Shown here: positions 1 through 7,399 of the stretch, piece after piece
Position numbering within the stretch: position 1 is the first letter of the stretch
How the letters are laid out: the number at the start of each line of letters is the position of its first letter
Assembly: GCA_024275695.1 (NCBI GenBank)
Contig: JAJRYP010000120.1
Span: 1-9,417 of the forward strand
Origin: Patescibacteria group bacterium
GTDB taxonomy: Bacteria; Patescibacteriota; Gracilibacteria; UBA1369; PNNO01
Direction: 5' to 3'
DNA length: 9,417 nucleotides
Notes under the pieces: model-generated
Told to the model about the DNA's origin: nothing
The model's input: the letters and a program-made list of their open reading frames with translations, nothing else
The model's database searches: none
Translations under genes and position numbers: made by a program

Positions 1-161
1 TCGACGTGCTCGAGAAATTGGCGAATTAAACTAGATATTGGTTTTGATGATTTGCTCATATTTGCATGATAAACTTGCAGCGTATTTTGTACAATATGAA
101 ATGTGGAGTACTTTAAAGTAGGAATACCAAAACGCATAAACCTATTCATTATTTAGTCAAA

Positions 162-177
162 TCCGCCCTGGGGCGGA
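162..177. terminator. GC-rich hairpin, terminator-like
   Basis: TCCGCC and GGCGGA form a perfect 6-bp stem around a 4-base CTGG loop, in otherwise AT-rich surroundings. AAA lies on the left and AATTT on the right, so the pairing can be extended with a one-base bulge. There is no long T-run on either strand, so terminator function is uncertain. On the minus strand it lies about 480 nt beyond the stop of the giant gene and could mark the end of that transcript. Confidence 0.3.
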
Positions 178-316
178 ATTTCATATAGCAACCGGATTGT
201 ATATTCTAAGTTCCATTTAATCCTCACCAAATATAAGTTTTTCAGCACTTGGTGCTAACTAGTGTACGGTCACGAGACACGTTAATACAATTTTCAATCA
301 GTTATAAGTTATTTTG

Positions 317-345
317 CCGAGAAATCAGCTTGAGCGGTTTGTCGG
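317..345 (+). other. Imperfect 10-bp hairpin of unknown role
   Basis: Positions 317-326 (CCGAGAAATC) pair with 336-345 (GGTTTGTCGG) with one G/G mismatch and one T-G wobble, around a 9-base loop. The wobble pairs only in plus-strand RNA, so if this is an RNA structure it would come from a rightward transcript. No U-tract follows, and no gene obviously uses it. It may be chance structure. Confidence 0.2.
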
Positions 346-655
346 ATAGCATAATAGTAACGGATCGTGCTTATATAAATTTCAAATGATTTTATGAAGA
401 AATTTATAAAAAGCTTTCTTCATAGTCAGGGTTGGATCTATCCTGGAATAGCTCTGACAACAAAGTCTAAACCTATTTTGAGGGAGTTTTTGGAAAGCTG
501 TTACTCGCTCTATGAGCAACGCTCGCTGGTTTTAGTTCTAAATATAAAGAGGGAAGCAGACAAAATGTATTCCTCAAACCAACTTTCTTACTTATACGCT
601 TTATTAAGCACTTTTTTGATATATCTTTGTGGTGTTTTTTCTCGATTTTTATTTT

Positions 656-3600
656 TTATTGAGGTCTTGTATCATATTCCTTCTTTAAATCCCGAAGAAG
701 ATGTGACCAATGTGAAATATCAGTTAATCTTAGTAAAGCAAATCCGTTTGGATATTGAATTATTTTTGATGCATTTTCAATAGCTTTTAAAGCTAAATAT
801 TTATATTTGGTTTCCATTTTATTATAATATTGCTTGATTGATTCTCTTTGATCCGCAGGAAAATCATCCCAATTTAATTCGGGTAAGTTCAATTTTAAAT
901 ATGTATTCTCCATCCATTTATAGAATTTCTCAGCTCCTTGAGATTGCAGACGGCCATCCGTCATATATGAATAGATTTCATCTCGGACACGTAATTGTAA
1001 TAAGTATTGAAATTGTTTATTTATATATTGTTTATAATTGTTATTTTCAAGTGCTTTTTCAATTTCCGGCACTAATCTTTTCCAATAATTATATCCAATT
1101 TCTAAAAACGCCGTTTCTCCATGCATGGCCTCATGTTTACCTATTGAATGCGATATGCCACGAAACCCTTTTTTTAAAAATTCAAGAGGCATTATACTAA
1201 CCATTCCAAATCTTGTATCGTGTTCTTTATCTATATAGTTTGTGAAATGATAAGCATCACCGAAAACTCCTTTGTATTCTGTACTGCTTACAAAAACGTC
1301 GAATTCAGTTTTATTTTGTATACCTTTTAGCATTGCTTTTAATATTTTCTTTGGCACATAAATAAACATATGATCTTCAACAATTTTTACTTTTAATGGG
1401 AAATCATTGTAATCACGCAGAAACCTTGATTGAGTATCCAAAAAACCTCTTGCGATCTTTTCAAGTTTACCGGTTTCTTTAAACATATCTATCATTTCCT
1501 GAACTTTTTTCATTTTTCGAAGCATTTTTTTTACCAAATCTTTTTGTTTTTTCGTTCCAACATGTTTAGGATACATTCTTTCCATTTGCTTAAATAATCT
1601 TTCAACATTCCATTGCCTTCGATATAGATATGGGATCTTATTCCATGCTCTATACATAAAAGCCATATATTCTGTTTTTTTTAAACCTCTATATTCATAT
1701 CCATAAGGATTTTTTGACAAAATATCAGTATCATCTAATTCTTCTATTCTAATTCCATATTTCTCATCAAGAACTTTTGCAAAATGAAAATCACCTTCTT
1801 GATTAAACAAATGACTCGCAGTTTCTTTTAATTTTTTAAATAATTTGTTTTTTGATATTCCTGCTGCTTCATAAAACAATAAAACAGAATCTATTTGATC
1901 AATATGGACTTTACCTCTTTCTTTAATTCCTCTTAAAATTGAATAAACATTCTCATCTACAATTCTTGCCATTTCATTTTGAGTTATACCTGTATTATAC
2001 AACTTTTGCATAATTGCTTCCATGTCCCATGATTTTTTTGCCATATATAGCGCTTCTTCAATTATCTTATGAGCATCTTGTTTCAACATTTTAATATCTA
2101 ACGGATTTTTAAAATCAGGAAATGCACTTTGAGTATTTATTAGCCTAATCCAAAAAGCACCTATCTCGTCTTCACGTCCAGATATTCTTATTAATTCATT
2201 TCTTTGATAGGTTAAAAATGCTTTTTCTAAATCTATATGTCCTTTGAATTTATCACATAATTTTTTTACTTTTCTATTATCCGATATATCCACTTGCACC
2301 AATATAATTAGAGCCTCTTTCATTCCATCAACTTCTAAAAATTTTTTTATTTCATTTTGATTAAATTTAAGTAATAAATCAGTAACATTTGGTACATAAT
2401 ATCCGTTTGGACCTAAACCTGCTATTACTTTATCAAGATTTGTTTTTGGCTTCAGATTATTTACTTTGGACATTTCCCTGTTCGTTAGCGCAGTCAAAGG
2501 CATACCGAGTGTAGCTTCTTCTACGGCAGTTACGGGCAACACCCCGAGTTCTTTTAAATTTTTTGGCATTATTCGTGCTAATCCTGGATATTTTTTAATA
2601 AATTTCTTATAATTTCCCTGACATTTAAGCACAAATGTTTCAAATGCTTTTTTGATACGTGGTTTTTTTAGCCAATCTATAATCTTTTTAGTATTTGCCT
2701 TTAAATAGGCTTTGGCTGCCTCACGCTTTTGCTGAGAAATCGCTCGATCCAACTGCCCTTCTGATACCCGTTTTGCACCTTCTCCATGTTTTCGTAATAA
2801 TCCCTCCAACGTAATACTTCGTGCAAATTTGGCTGCCTGCCGTTTTGTAAATCCCATCATACGCAAATCAAGCAAATATTCCTGATATTGATCTTTCATT
2901 TTTTTTGTCATAGTTCCTGTTTGTTCTGCATATTTTAAAGCTAATAAAAATCCCGCATTTTTTGGATCATCCATATATTTACTCAAATCTTTCATTTGTT
3001 TTACTGACAAATCAGAATCCATCAACCTTTCAATACTTGCCATAGACTCACCATTTCTTAACATTCCTTCGAGCAACTCCCCTTTTACCGGATTCGTAGC
3101 TTTAATATTGCTAAGTCTTGCCTTGGTCATTAAATGATTCTCAGCTCTTAAAAGCATGTTGTCCGTAGAAGCATGCAATAATTTCATGCCAGCTCGTGCA
3201 GCCAAAATATTCATTATTGATTGCCCGTAATGATCTGTCCATTTACCTTCCCATCCGGCAAAACCATGGTTAAGTGTTGCCATTAACGGAGCTTCAACTC
3301 CAAAAGCGCTACCTATCCGTACGGCATACTGTGCAAGTTGCCCAGCATTTCTCATTCTTTTCATAGCCACTCTGGTTACTCTTCCCCCCAGACTTAAAAC
3401 TCCATATGTTGCAACAGAATGCTTCAAAAAATTCATTAGTTCTTTTTTGCTAAAAAGTCCTTTTTGCCCAAGAAGCACCGTGCGAATAGTACGATCAATA
3501 ACTTCTGACACAACCATATCAACTGCAATACCTGCACCTGATGTTGCCAATCTAACTATCAATTTTTCCGCACTCTTCTTTGCGAGCGTTCTCAAGCCTG

Positions 3601-5785
3601 CTGTTGCGGCCCTGCCGGCCAAATTCCCCATTCCTCCTGAACAACCAAGTATTATTGCTTCTGCTGCATATTTTTTAAGTGTATCATTTCCTTCATCAGA
3701 CAAATTAAACCATTCATCAAATGGGTCTTCCATATCTATATATTTTGCTGCAGCCTTATTGCTTCCTTCCGTTTTTTTCAAGAAACTTTTAAATAAATCT
3801 TTTGTCGCCCCCTTGTTCACTTCTCGCTCCAAAAGACTTTGCTCATAACGACTAATAAGCGCTTGTTGCTGATCTTTTGGCAATTTGTTAAATTTTTCGC
3901 CAACAGATTTGGCGGCCATTTCTTTTGCCCCATCTCTAAACATTACAACAAATATATCTTTTGATTGTTTGAGTGCCATAAATCTTTTACGTTTTGCTGC
4001 CCAATACTCTTTTGTCTTCATTCGACCCTTTTCAAATTTACGCAGATCATCTTGCATATATTCTTTATAAAGAACAGATGCCGCACCTCTAAATTTGGTT
4101 TTTCTGGCATCATCGGCAAGCGTGAGAAGCATTTTCTTTTGCTTTGATTTGTCAGTCTGTAAAGCAACTTCAGTTATTTTAATTATTATTGGCATGTGAA
4201 AAATACGAAGATGAGTTTCACTTCGTCCGAGTTTTGACCATTTAAGCCCTTTTGTACGATCTTTTCTAGCGCTATACCATGGCAAACCAATCTTTTGCCA
4301 TGCTGTTGATAAATCATATACCTTCCCGGACTGCAGTGCTTTTCGCATTTTATTAAAAACACCCATTGCTTCTTTATAGGTTTTTTTTGCCACATCTCCC
4401 GAGATAAAAACCCCTTCTGCTTTTTGTTGCACAGCGGCGGTAACATATTTTTCGCCAATATTAATAAAGTGAAAAGACATTTGCCTTAACCTCGATTCTG
4501 CAATTTTAATTGCTCCGGGAAGATCCCAACTGCTCACTAATTTATCAAACTGTTCTTTATATTTCGTATATCCCCAATACTCACTTTTCTTTTTAAAAGC
4601 TCTAAAATGAGCATATGCTTGCATATAATTCTTATTTTGAAAGGCGACTTCGCCCTTTAGGAACATTTTCTTTATCGGATCTTTCTCTTTTTTAACACTT
4701 TCTTCAAGCTTTAATCGTTGAATTACCTGATTAACACCGATCATCATTTTGATAAGTATTTTCACACGATTCTCCACACTTAACGAGCTATAAATTTCCG
4801 TAGGTTTCACAATCCCGTCAGAATCTTTTTCAAAATAAAGCCGCATCGCGTTATAATGCTCTTCAATTCCCTTTTTTATGAGTTCACGCTGTTCTGGATT
4901 CTTAATGCCTTCAAGCGCTTTTCCGGAAAACAAAAAATTTATTTCTTTTAACCTTTTAAGTTCTTCAATTTTTGCTCTACTTTCCACTACGTCTTTATCA
5001 GCATCCACATTAATATCTTTATATTCCCCTTTATCAAATTTTGTTACTTTGCAACCTTTCTCTTCTGTTAATTTTTTAAATTTAATCCAGTTTAATTTTT
5101 GCCTTTTTCCAAACACAGTTCGAGCTCCTTTTTTATTTTCATCATGTTTAAAAGCAGAAAACGTGATATTTCCTTTATTATCCACACCGTGAATATAGAA
5201 TTTGCTTGTAGAACTAACAAATACATTCCCTTTTGCATATTTTGCCTTATAAAGTTTGCTCAAATTTTTTAAAGCGTTTATTTGTTCCTGAATTATTAAA
5301 TCAAGACGTAACTTTCTTTCACTCAAATTTCCACTTGTTATGTTTAAAAGACTTAAAGAGCTCTTTAAATCACTCAAACGTTTTATGCTGGTAAAAAAAT
5401 TACTTTTTATAATCGATTCATTATTTTTTTCTTTAATTTCTATAAATTTCATTTCTTCATATCCGCGCTGCTGTTCAATCATTCTTTGCCTTAGCTTTTC
5501 CGAACGTGTATTTAACCTTTCCCTAAACTTTTTCATTTCTTCTTTCGTAGCTTTCTTATCTTCCAAAACTTTTTTCAGTGAAACCCGCAATTTGACAATA
5601 TACATGTCTTTATCTTTTTTATGACCATGATATGAAAGGGAGTTAATAAAGAATACTGTTTTGATTGAATATCTATTTAAATCTTTTTTTACACCTGCAA
5701 CCTCAAGCTTAGCCATTTTTTCAACTGTAATGCCTTCTTTACTTATTTTGTCCGTAAATATGTTTTTTACTTTTTCGTATACCAC
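656..5785 (-). CDS. Giant helical protein with C-terminal HExxH metallopeptidase-like domain (hypothetical)
   Basis: 1709 aa; I cannot assign an established family. The N-terminal part is strongly charged and helical (coiled-coil-like at about 70-125). A short beta-rich stretch follows at about 186-250, with alternating hydrophobic residues and glycine turns. A TPR-like helix pair sits at about 372-398, and more charged helices run to about 700. Residues 704-870 are glycine/alanine-rich and hydrophobic (GCSGGMGNLAG, LATSGAGIAVD) and could insert into or pack against membrane. The C-terminal domain carries HEAMH at 1551-1555 and RDEIYSYMTDG at 1601-1611. E1603 would be the third zinc ligand, 48 residues after the second histidine, as in gluzincin-type peptidases. 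That active site is inferred from the motif. The start is GTG, 2 nt after the stop of the upstream 102-aa gene, without a Shine-Dalgarno, so translation is probably coupled. ATG at residue 24 (5716) is the alternative start. No signal peptide is seen. As I recall, similar giant proteins with HExxH near the C-terminus recur in Peregrinibacteria. The gene is certain; the role is unknown. Confidence 0.9.
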   Translation of the reverse strand: MVYEKVKNIFTDKISKEGITVEKMAKLEVAGVKKDLNRYSIKTVFFINSLSYHGHKKDKDMYIVKLRVSLKKVLEDKKATKEEMKKFRERLNTRSEKLRQRMIEQQRGYEEMKFIEIKEKNNESIIKSNFFTSIKRLSDLKSSLSLLNITSGNLSERKLRLDLIIQEQINALKNLSKLYKAKYAKGNVFVSSTSKFYIHGVDNKGNITFSAFKHDENKKGARTVFGKRQKLNWIKFKKLTEEKGCKVTKFDKGEYKDINVDADKDVVESRAKIEELKRLKEINFLFSGKALEGIKNPEQRELIKKGIEEHYNAMRLYFEKDSDGIVKPTEIYSSLSVENRVKILIKMMIGVNQVIQRLKLEESVKKEKDPIKKMFLKGEVAFQNKNYMQAYAHFRAFKKKSEYWGYTKYKEQFDKLVSSWDLPGAIKIAESRLRQMSFHFINIGEKYVTAAVQQKAEGVFISGDVAKKTYKEAMGVFNKMRKALQSGKVYDLSTAWQKIGLPWYSARKDRTKGLKWSKLGRSETHLRIFHMPIIIKITEVALQTDKSKQKKMLLTLADDARKTKFRGAASVLYKEYMQDDLRKFEKGRMKTKEYWAAKRKRFMALKQSKDIFVVMFRDGAKEMAAKSVGEKFNKLPKDQQQALISRYEQSLLEREVNKGATKDLFKSFLKKTEGSNKAAAKYIDMEDPFDEWFNLSDEGNDTLKKYAAEAIILGCSGGMGNLAGRAATAGLRTLAKKSAEKLIVRLATSGAGIAVDMVVSEVIDRTIRTVLLGQKGLFSKKELMNFLKHSVATYGVLSLGGRVTRVAMKRMRNAGQLAQYAVRIGSAFGVEAPLMATLNHGFAGWEGKWTDHYGQSIMNILAARAGMKLLHASTDNMLLRAENHLMTKARLSNIKATNPVKGELLEGMLRNGESMASIERLMDSDLSVKQMKDLSKYMDDPKNAGFLLALKYAEQTGTMTKKMKDQYQEYLLDLRMMGFTKRQAAKFARSITLEGLLRKHGEGAKRVSEGQLDRAISQQKREAAKAYLKANTKKIIDWLKKPRIKKAFETFVLKCQGNYKKFIKKYPGLARIMPKNLKELGVLPVTAVEEATLGMPLTALTNREMSKVNNLKPKTNLDKVIAGLGPNGYYVPNVTDLLLKFNQNEIKKFLEVDGMKEALIILVQVDISDNRKVKKLCDKFKGHIDLEKAFLTYQRNELIRISGREDEIGAFWIRLINTQSAFPDFKNPLDIKMLKQDAHKIIEEALYMAKKSWDMEAIMQKLYNTGITQNEMARIVDENVYSILRGIKERGKVHIDQIDSVLLFYEAAGISKNKLFKKLKETASHLFNQEGDFHFAKVLDEKYGIRIEELDDTDILSKNPYGYEYRGLKKTEYMAFMYRAWNKIPYLYRRQWNVERLFKQMERMYPKHVGTKKQKDLVKKMLRKMKKVQEMIDMFKETGKLEKIARGFLDTQSRFLRDYNDFPLKVKIVEDHMFIYVPKKILKAMLKGIQNKTEFDVFVSSTEYKGVFGDAYHFTNYIDKEHDTRFGMVSIMPLEFLKKGFRGISHSIGKHEAMHGETAFLEIGYNYWKRLVPEIEKALENNNYKQYINKQFQYLLQLRVRDEIYSYMTDGRLQSQGAEKFYKWMENTYLKLNLPELNWDDFPADQRESIKQYYNKMETKYKYLALKAIENASKIIQYPNGFALLRLTDISHWSHLLRDLKKEYDTRPQ

Positions 5786-5787
5786 TA

Positions 5788-6096
5788 TTAATTTTTATTC
5801 TTTTGATATTTGACCTCTTTTTTTTTTGCTTCCAAAATAAATTTTCTTGAAATCTGTTTAACATCTTCAATATATTTCTTTTTCATCCCAGATTTAACAA
5901 GAAGATTCAACATAAAATTGCCTTCGTCCCTTACAGCCTTGCTAAAATACTCATATACCTCATTTATTTGGACTTGATTAAAAGTCTCTATTAGCCCCAG
6001 CCATTCTTTCCTTTGTGCACCACTAATAAAATCAACCTTTTCGATTATTTTTTTCAATTGTGCTTTAGTTCTGTTTTTGGTAACTGTTTTAGCCAT
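5788..6096 (-). CDS. Small charged helical protein, partner of the giant protein (hypothetical)
   Basis: 102 aa, lysine-rich, predicted almost wholly helical, with no signal peptide or membrane segment. I do not recognise a family. The segment ISGAQRKEWLGLIETF (about 24-39) has one tryptophan (W32) and the spacing of a helical hairpin; the C-terminus is a basic tail (EAKKKEVKYQKNKN). It is the first gene of a two-gene unit: its TAA stop is 2 nt before the GTG of the 1709-aa gene, and an extended -10 promoter lies just upstream. ATG is the only sensible start, with no Shine-Dalgarno before it. A small helical protein directly before a giant multidomain one could be a chaperone, escort or regulatory subunit, but that is inference from arrangement alone. 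The tight linkage and AT-rich coding style shared with the next gene support a real gene. Confidence 0.8.
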   Translation of the reverse strand: MAKTVTKNRTKAQLKKIIEKVDFISGAQRKEWLGLIETFNQVQINEVYEYFSKAVRDEGNFMLNLLVKSGMKKKYIEDVKQISRKFILEAKKKEVKYQKNKN

Positions 6097-6124
6097 ATTT
6101 TGGGCATAATAATAAGATCTGAAA

Positions 6125-6153
6125 ATTATACCATAAAAATGGAATTTAAAAAA
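6125..6153 (-). promoter_or_regulatory. Extended -10 promoter for the two-gene cassette
   Basis: On the minus strand the sequence reads TGG-TATAAT (6133 to 6125), a consensus -10 with the TG extension. A poor -35 (TTTTTT, 6153-6148) lies 17 nt upstream. Weak -35 boxes are usual with extended -10 elements. Transcription would begin near 6118, giving a leader of about 21 nt before the ATG at 6096. Confidence 0.6.
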
Positions 6154-6187
6154 GGAAAATTGGCCTGATCATTCACCATTTTTTAAA

Positions 6188-6211
6188 GGTACTACAAGCA
6201 CTTGGTACTAC
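6188..6211. repeat. 8-bp direct repeat GGTACTAC at the dgt -35 box, possible operator
   Basis: GGTACTAC occurs at 6188-6195 and again at 6204-6211, a 16-bp period. The second copy overlaps the proposed -35 hexamer of the dgt promoter. The two GTAC cores can also pair as a 6-bp stem. Placement and spacing fit a repressor or activator site, but no known regulator motif is recognised. It does not match the NrdR box consensus (ACACwATATATwGTGT). Confidence 0.35.
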
Positions 6212-6231
6212 CTCAAAACTTATGGCATAAT
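6202..6231 (+). promoter_or_regulatory. Promoter for dgt-nrdR
   Basis: TTGGTA (6202-6207) is 18 nt from CATAAT (6226-6231), which is preceded by TG at 6223-6224, giving an extended -10. The start site would be near 6238, so the leader is only about 16 nt and leaves little room for a Shine-Dalgarno before the ATG at 6254. It is divergent from the cassette promoter, with roughly 95 nt between the two -10 boxes. Confidence 0.5.
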
Positions 6232-6253
6232 TAAATCCCTCACAGCAAAAGCA

Positions 6254-7396
6254 ATGCTTCTAACAAAACAACAACTCGCGGCACAAGAGGTAAACAGGCT
6301 CGCACCTTATGCGATGTTGAGCAAAAATTCCGCCGGACGAAAACATAAAGAACAAAAGTCAAAAGATAACAGACTTTGTTTCCAAAAGGATCGTGATAGA
6401 ATAATTCACTGTAAAGCTTTTAGAAGGCTGGAAACTAAAACTCAGGTGTTTGTGGCGCATTTCGGAGATCATTTTCGGAATCGGCTCACTCACACACTTG
6501 AAGTAGCGCAAATTTCTCGCGACATTTGTCGTACGTTGGGACTTAACGAGGATCTTGCTGAAAGTATTGCGCTGGCGCATGATCTTGGACATACACCTTT
6601 TGGCCATATCGGTGAAAGCATGCTTGATGAAATCATGCAAAATTACGGACTTCATTTTGAACATAACGAACAAAGCAGACGTATCGTTGAAAAGCTTGAA
6701 AAAAGATATCCGGATTTTGACGGGCTTAATTTAAGCATCGAGGTTTTGGACGGCTTAATCAAGCATAAAACTTCATGGGACAAGCCTCATGGCGAGTATG
6801 AACACTCTCCGCATCTGGAAGCTCAGGTTGTTAATCTTGCGGATGAAATCGCTTACACAAATCATGATCTTGATGACAGCCTGCGCTCTAAATTGATTAC
6901 CCTTAAAGATCTTGAAAATATTGAACTATGGAAGATGGCGGCTGAAAAAGTGGGAAAAAAATATGGAAAACTTAAACAAAATGATTCTTATATACAGAGG
7001 TGCATAAGTAATCTTATTGACTATATGATCCAAGACCTGTATGAAGAAAGTGAAAAAGGGCTTAAAAAGCAAAATATAGTTACGATTGAAGATGTACGGA
7101 ATTTTCCTGAACCACTTATTCGTCATAGCTCGGCGACAATTGGTAATCTCGAGAAACTACGCCGCCTTTTAACCGACAAATTCTATTTTAGTAAGAAAGT
7201 GGCGGCACAATTAAATCTCGGCAAACAAATCGTTAGCGATCTTTTTGAAGCCCTCTACGAAAATACCAAGCTCCTCCCGCAAAAGCATCGAGAAGAAATA
7301 AAAAAAGGAGAGCCGAGAGAAATTGTAGTTAAAGATTATATTGCGGGAATGACCGATAAATTTGCGGAATCAACCTGGACAAGGCTTAATCAATGA
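6254..7396 (+). CDS. dgt: dGTPase-like deoxynucleotide triphosphohydrolase
   Basis: 380 aa, usual length for the compact (non-E. coli-type) branch. The family hydrolyses dGTP and often other dNTPs to the deoxynucleoside plus triphosphate in the cytoplasm, lowering dNTP pools. The N-terminal signature is intact: PYAMLSKNSAGR at 18-29 and DRDRIIHCKAFRRLETKTQVF at 46-66. The HD-superfamily metal site is complete: H80 (THTLEVAQ), H109-D110 (LAHDLGHTPFGH) and D207 (LADEIAYTNHDLDD). HNEQSRR follows at 127-133, as expected. ATG 6254 is the first start that includes the full signature; no Shine-Dalgarno is visible and the leader is short. nrdR follows 3 nt after the TGA stop, so the two are probably co-transcribed and jointly control dNTP supply. 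Substrate range cannot be read from sequence. Confidence 0.95.
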   Translation: MLLTKQQLAAQEVNRLAPYAMLSKNSAGRKHKEQKSKDNRLCFQKDRDRIIHCKAFRRLETKTQVFVAHFGDHFRNRLTHTLEVAQISRDICRTLGLNEDLAESIALAHDLGHTPFGHIGESMLDEIMQNYGLHFEHNEQSRRIVEKLEKRYPDFDGLNLSIEVLDGLIKHKTSWDKPHGEYEHSPHLEAQVVNLADEIAYTNHDLDDSLRSKLITLKDLENIELWKMAAEKVGKKYGKLKQNDSYIQRCISNLIDYMIQDLYEESEKGLKKQNIVTIEDVRNFPEPLIRHSSATIGNLEKLRRLLTDKFYFSKKVAAQLNLGKQIVSDLFEALYENTKLLPQKHREEIKKGEPREIVVKDYIAGMTDKFAESTWTRLNQ

Positions 7397-7399
7397 CAT

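Larger units (their letters stand above)
1..655. other. Gene-free region downstream of the giant gene
   Basis: I see no convincing protein gene, tRNA or rRNA here. Frames are short and broken on both strands. The longest one (plus strand, from 394) runs antisense into the end of the giant gene and has no family features. Two hairpins (162-177 and 317-345) are the only structured elements I can point to. GC content is higher than in the adjoining 3' end of the giant gene. The region could be a decayed gene, a long 3' UTR, or an intergenic spacer. The giant gene's transcript enters this region from the right, and I see no strong U-tract terminator immediately after its stop. Confidence 0.6.

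Noticed and set aside
394..783. 129-codon plus-strand frame with a hydrophobic segment
   Set aside because: Its last third is antisense to the end of the giant gene, and the hydrophobic stretch comes from T-rich DNA complementary to lysine-rich coding sequence. No family features and no Shine-Dalgarno.
838..1200. 120-codon plus-strand frame
   Set aside because: Entirely antisense to the conserved-looking HExxH domain of the giant protein; its codons are explained by the opposite strand.
5788..6096. WXG100/Esx-like small partner of a giant effector
   Set aside because: Size and helicity fit, but W32 is followed by Leu-Gly (EWLGL), not W-x-G at a mid-hairpin turn, and no YxxxD/E secretion motif is evident near the C-terminus.
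244..6206. 10-mer AGCACTTGGT at 244-253 and 6197-6206, bracketing the cassette like attachment-site copies
   Set aside because: Identical 10-mers are expected many times by chance in 9.4 kb. The flanks do not extend the match, and there is no integrase or tRNA nearby.
6188..6211. NrdR box upstream of dgt-nrdR
   Set aside because: The repeat GGTACTAC does not fit the ACACwATATATwGTGT consensus, and no pair of such boxes is visible in 6097-6253.
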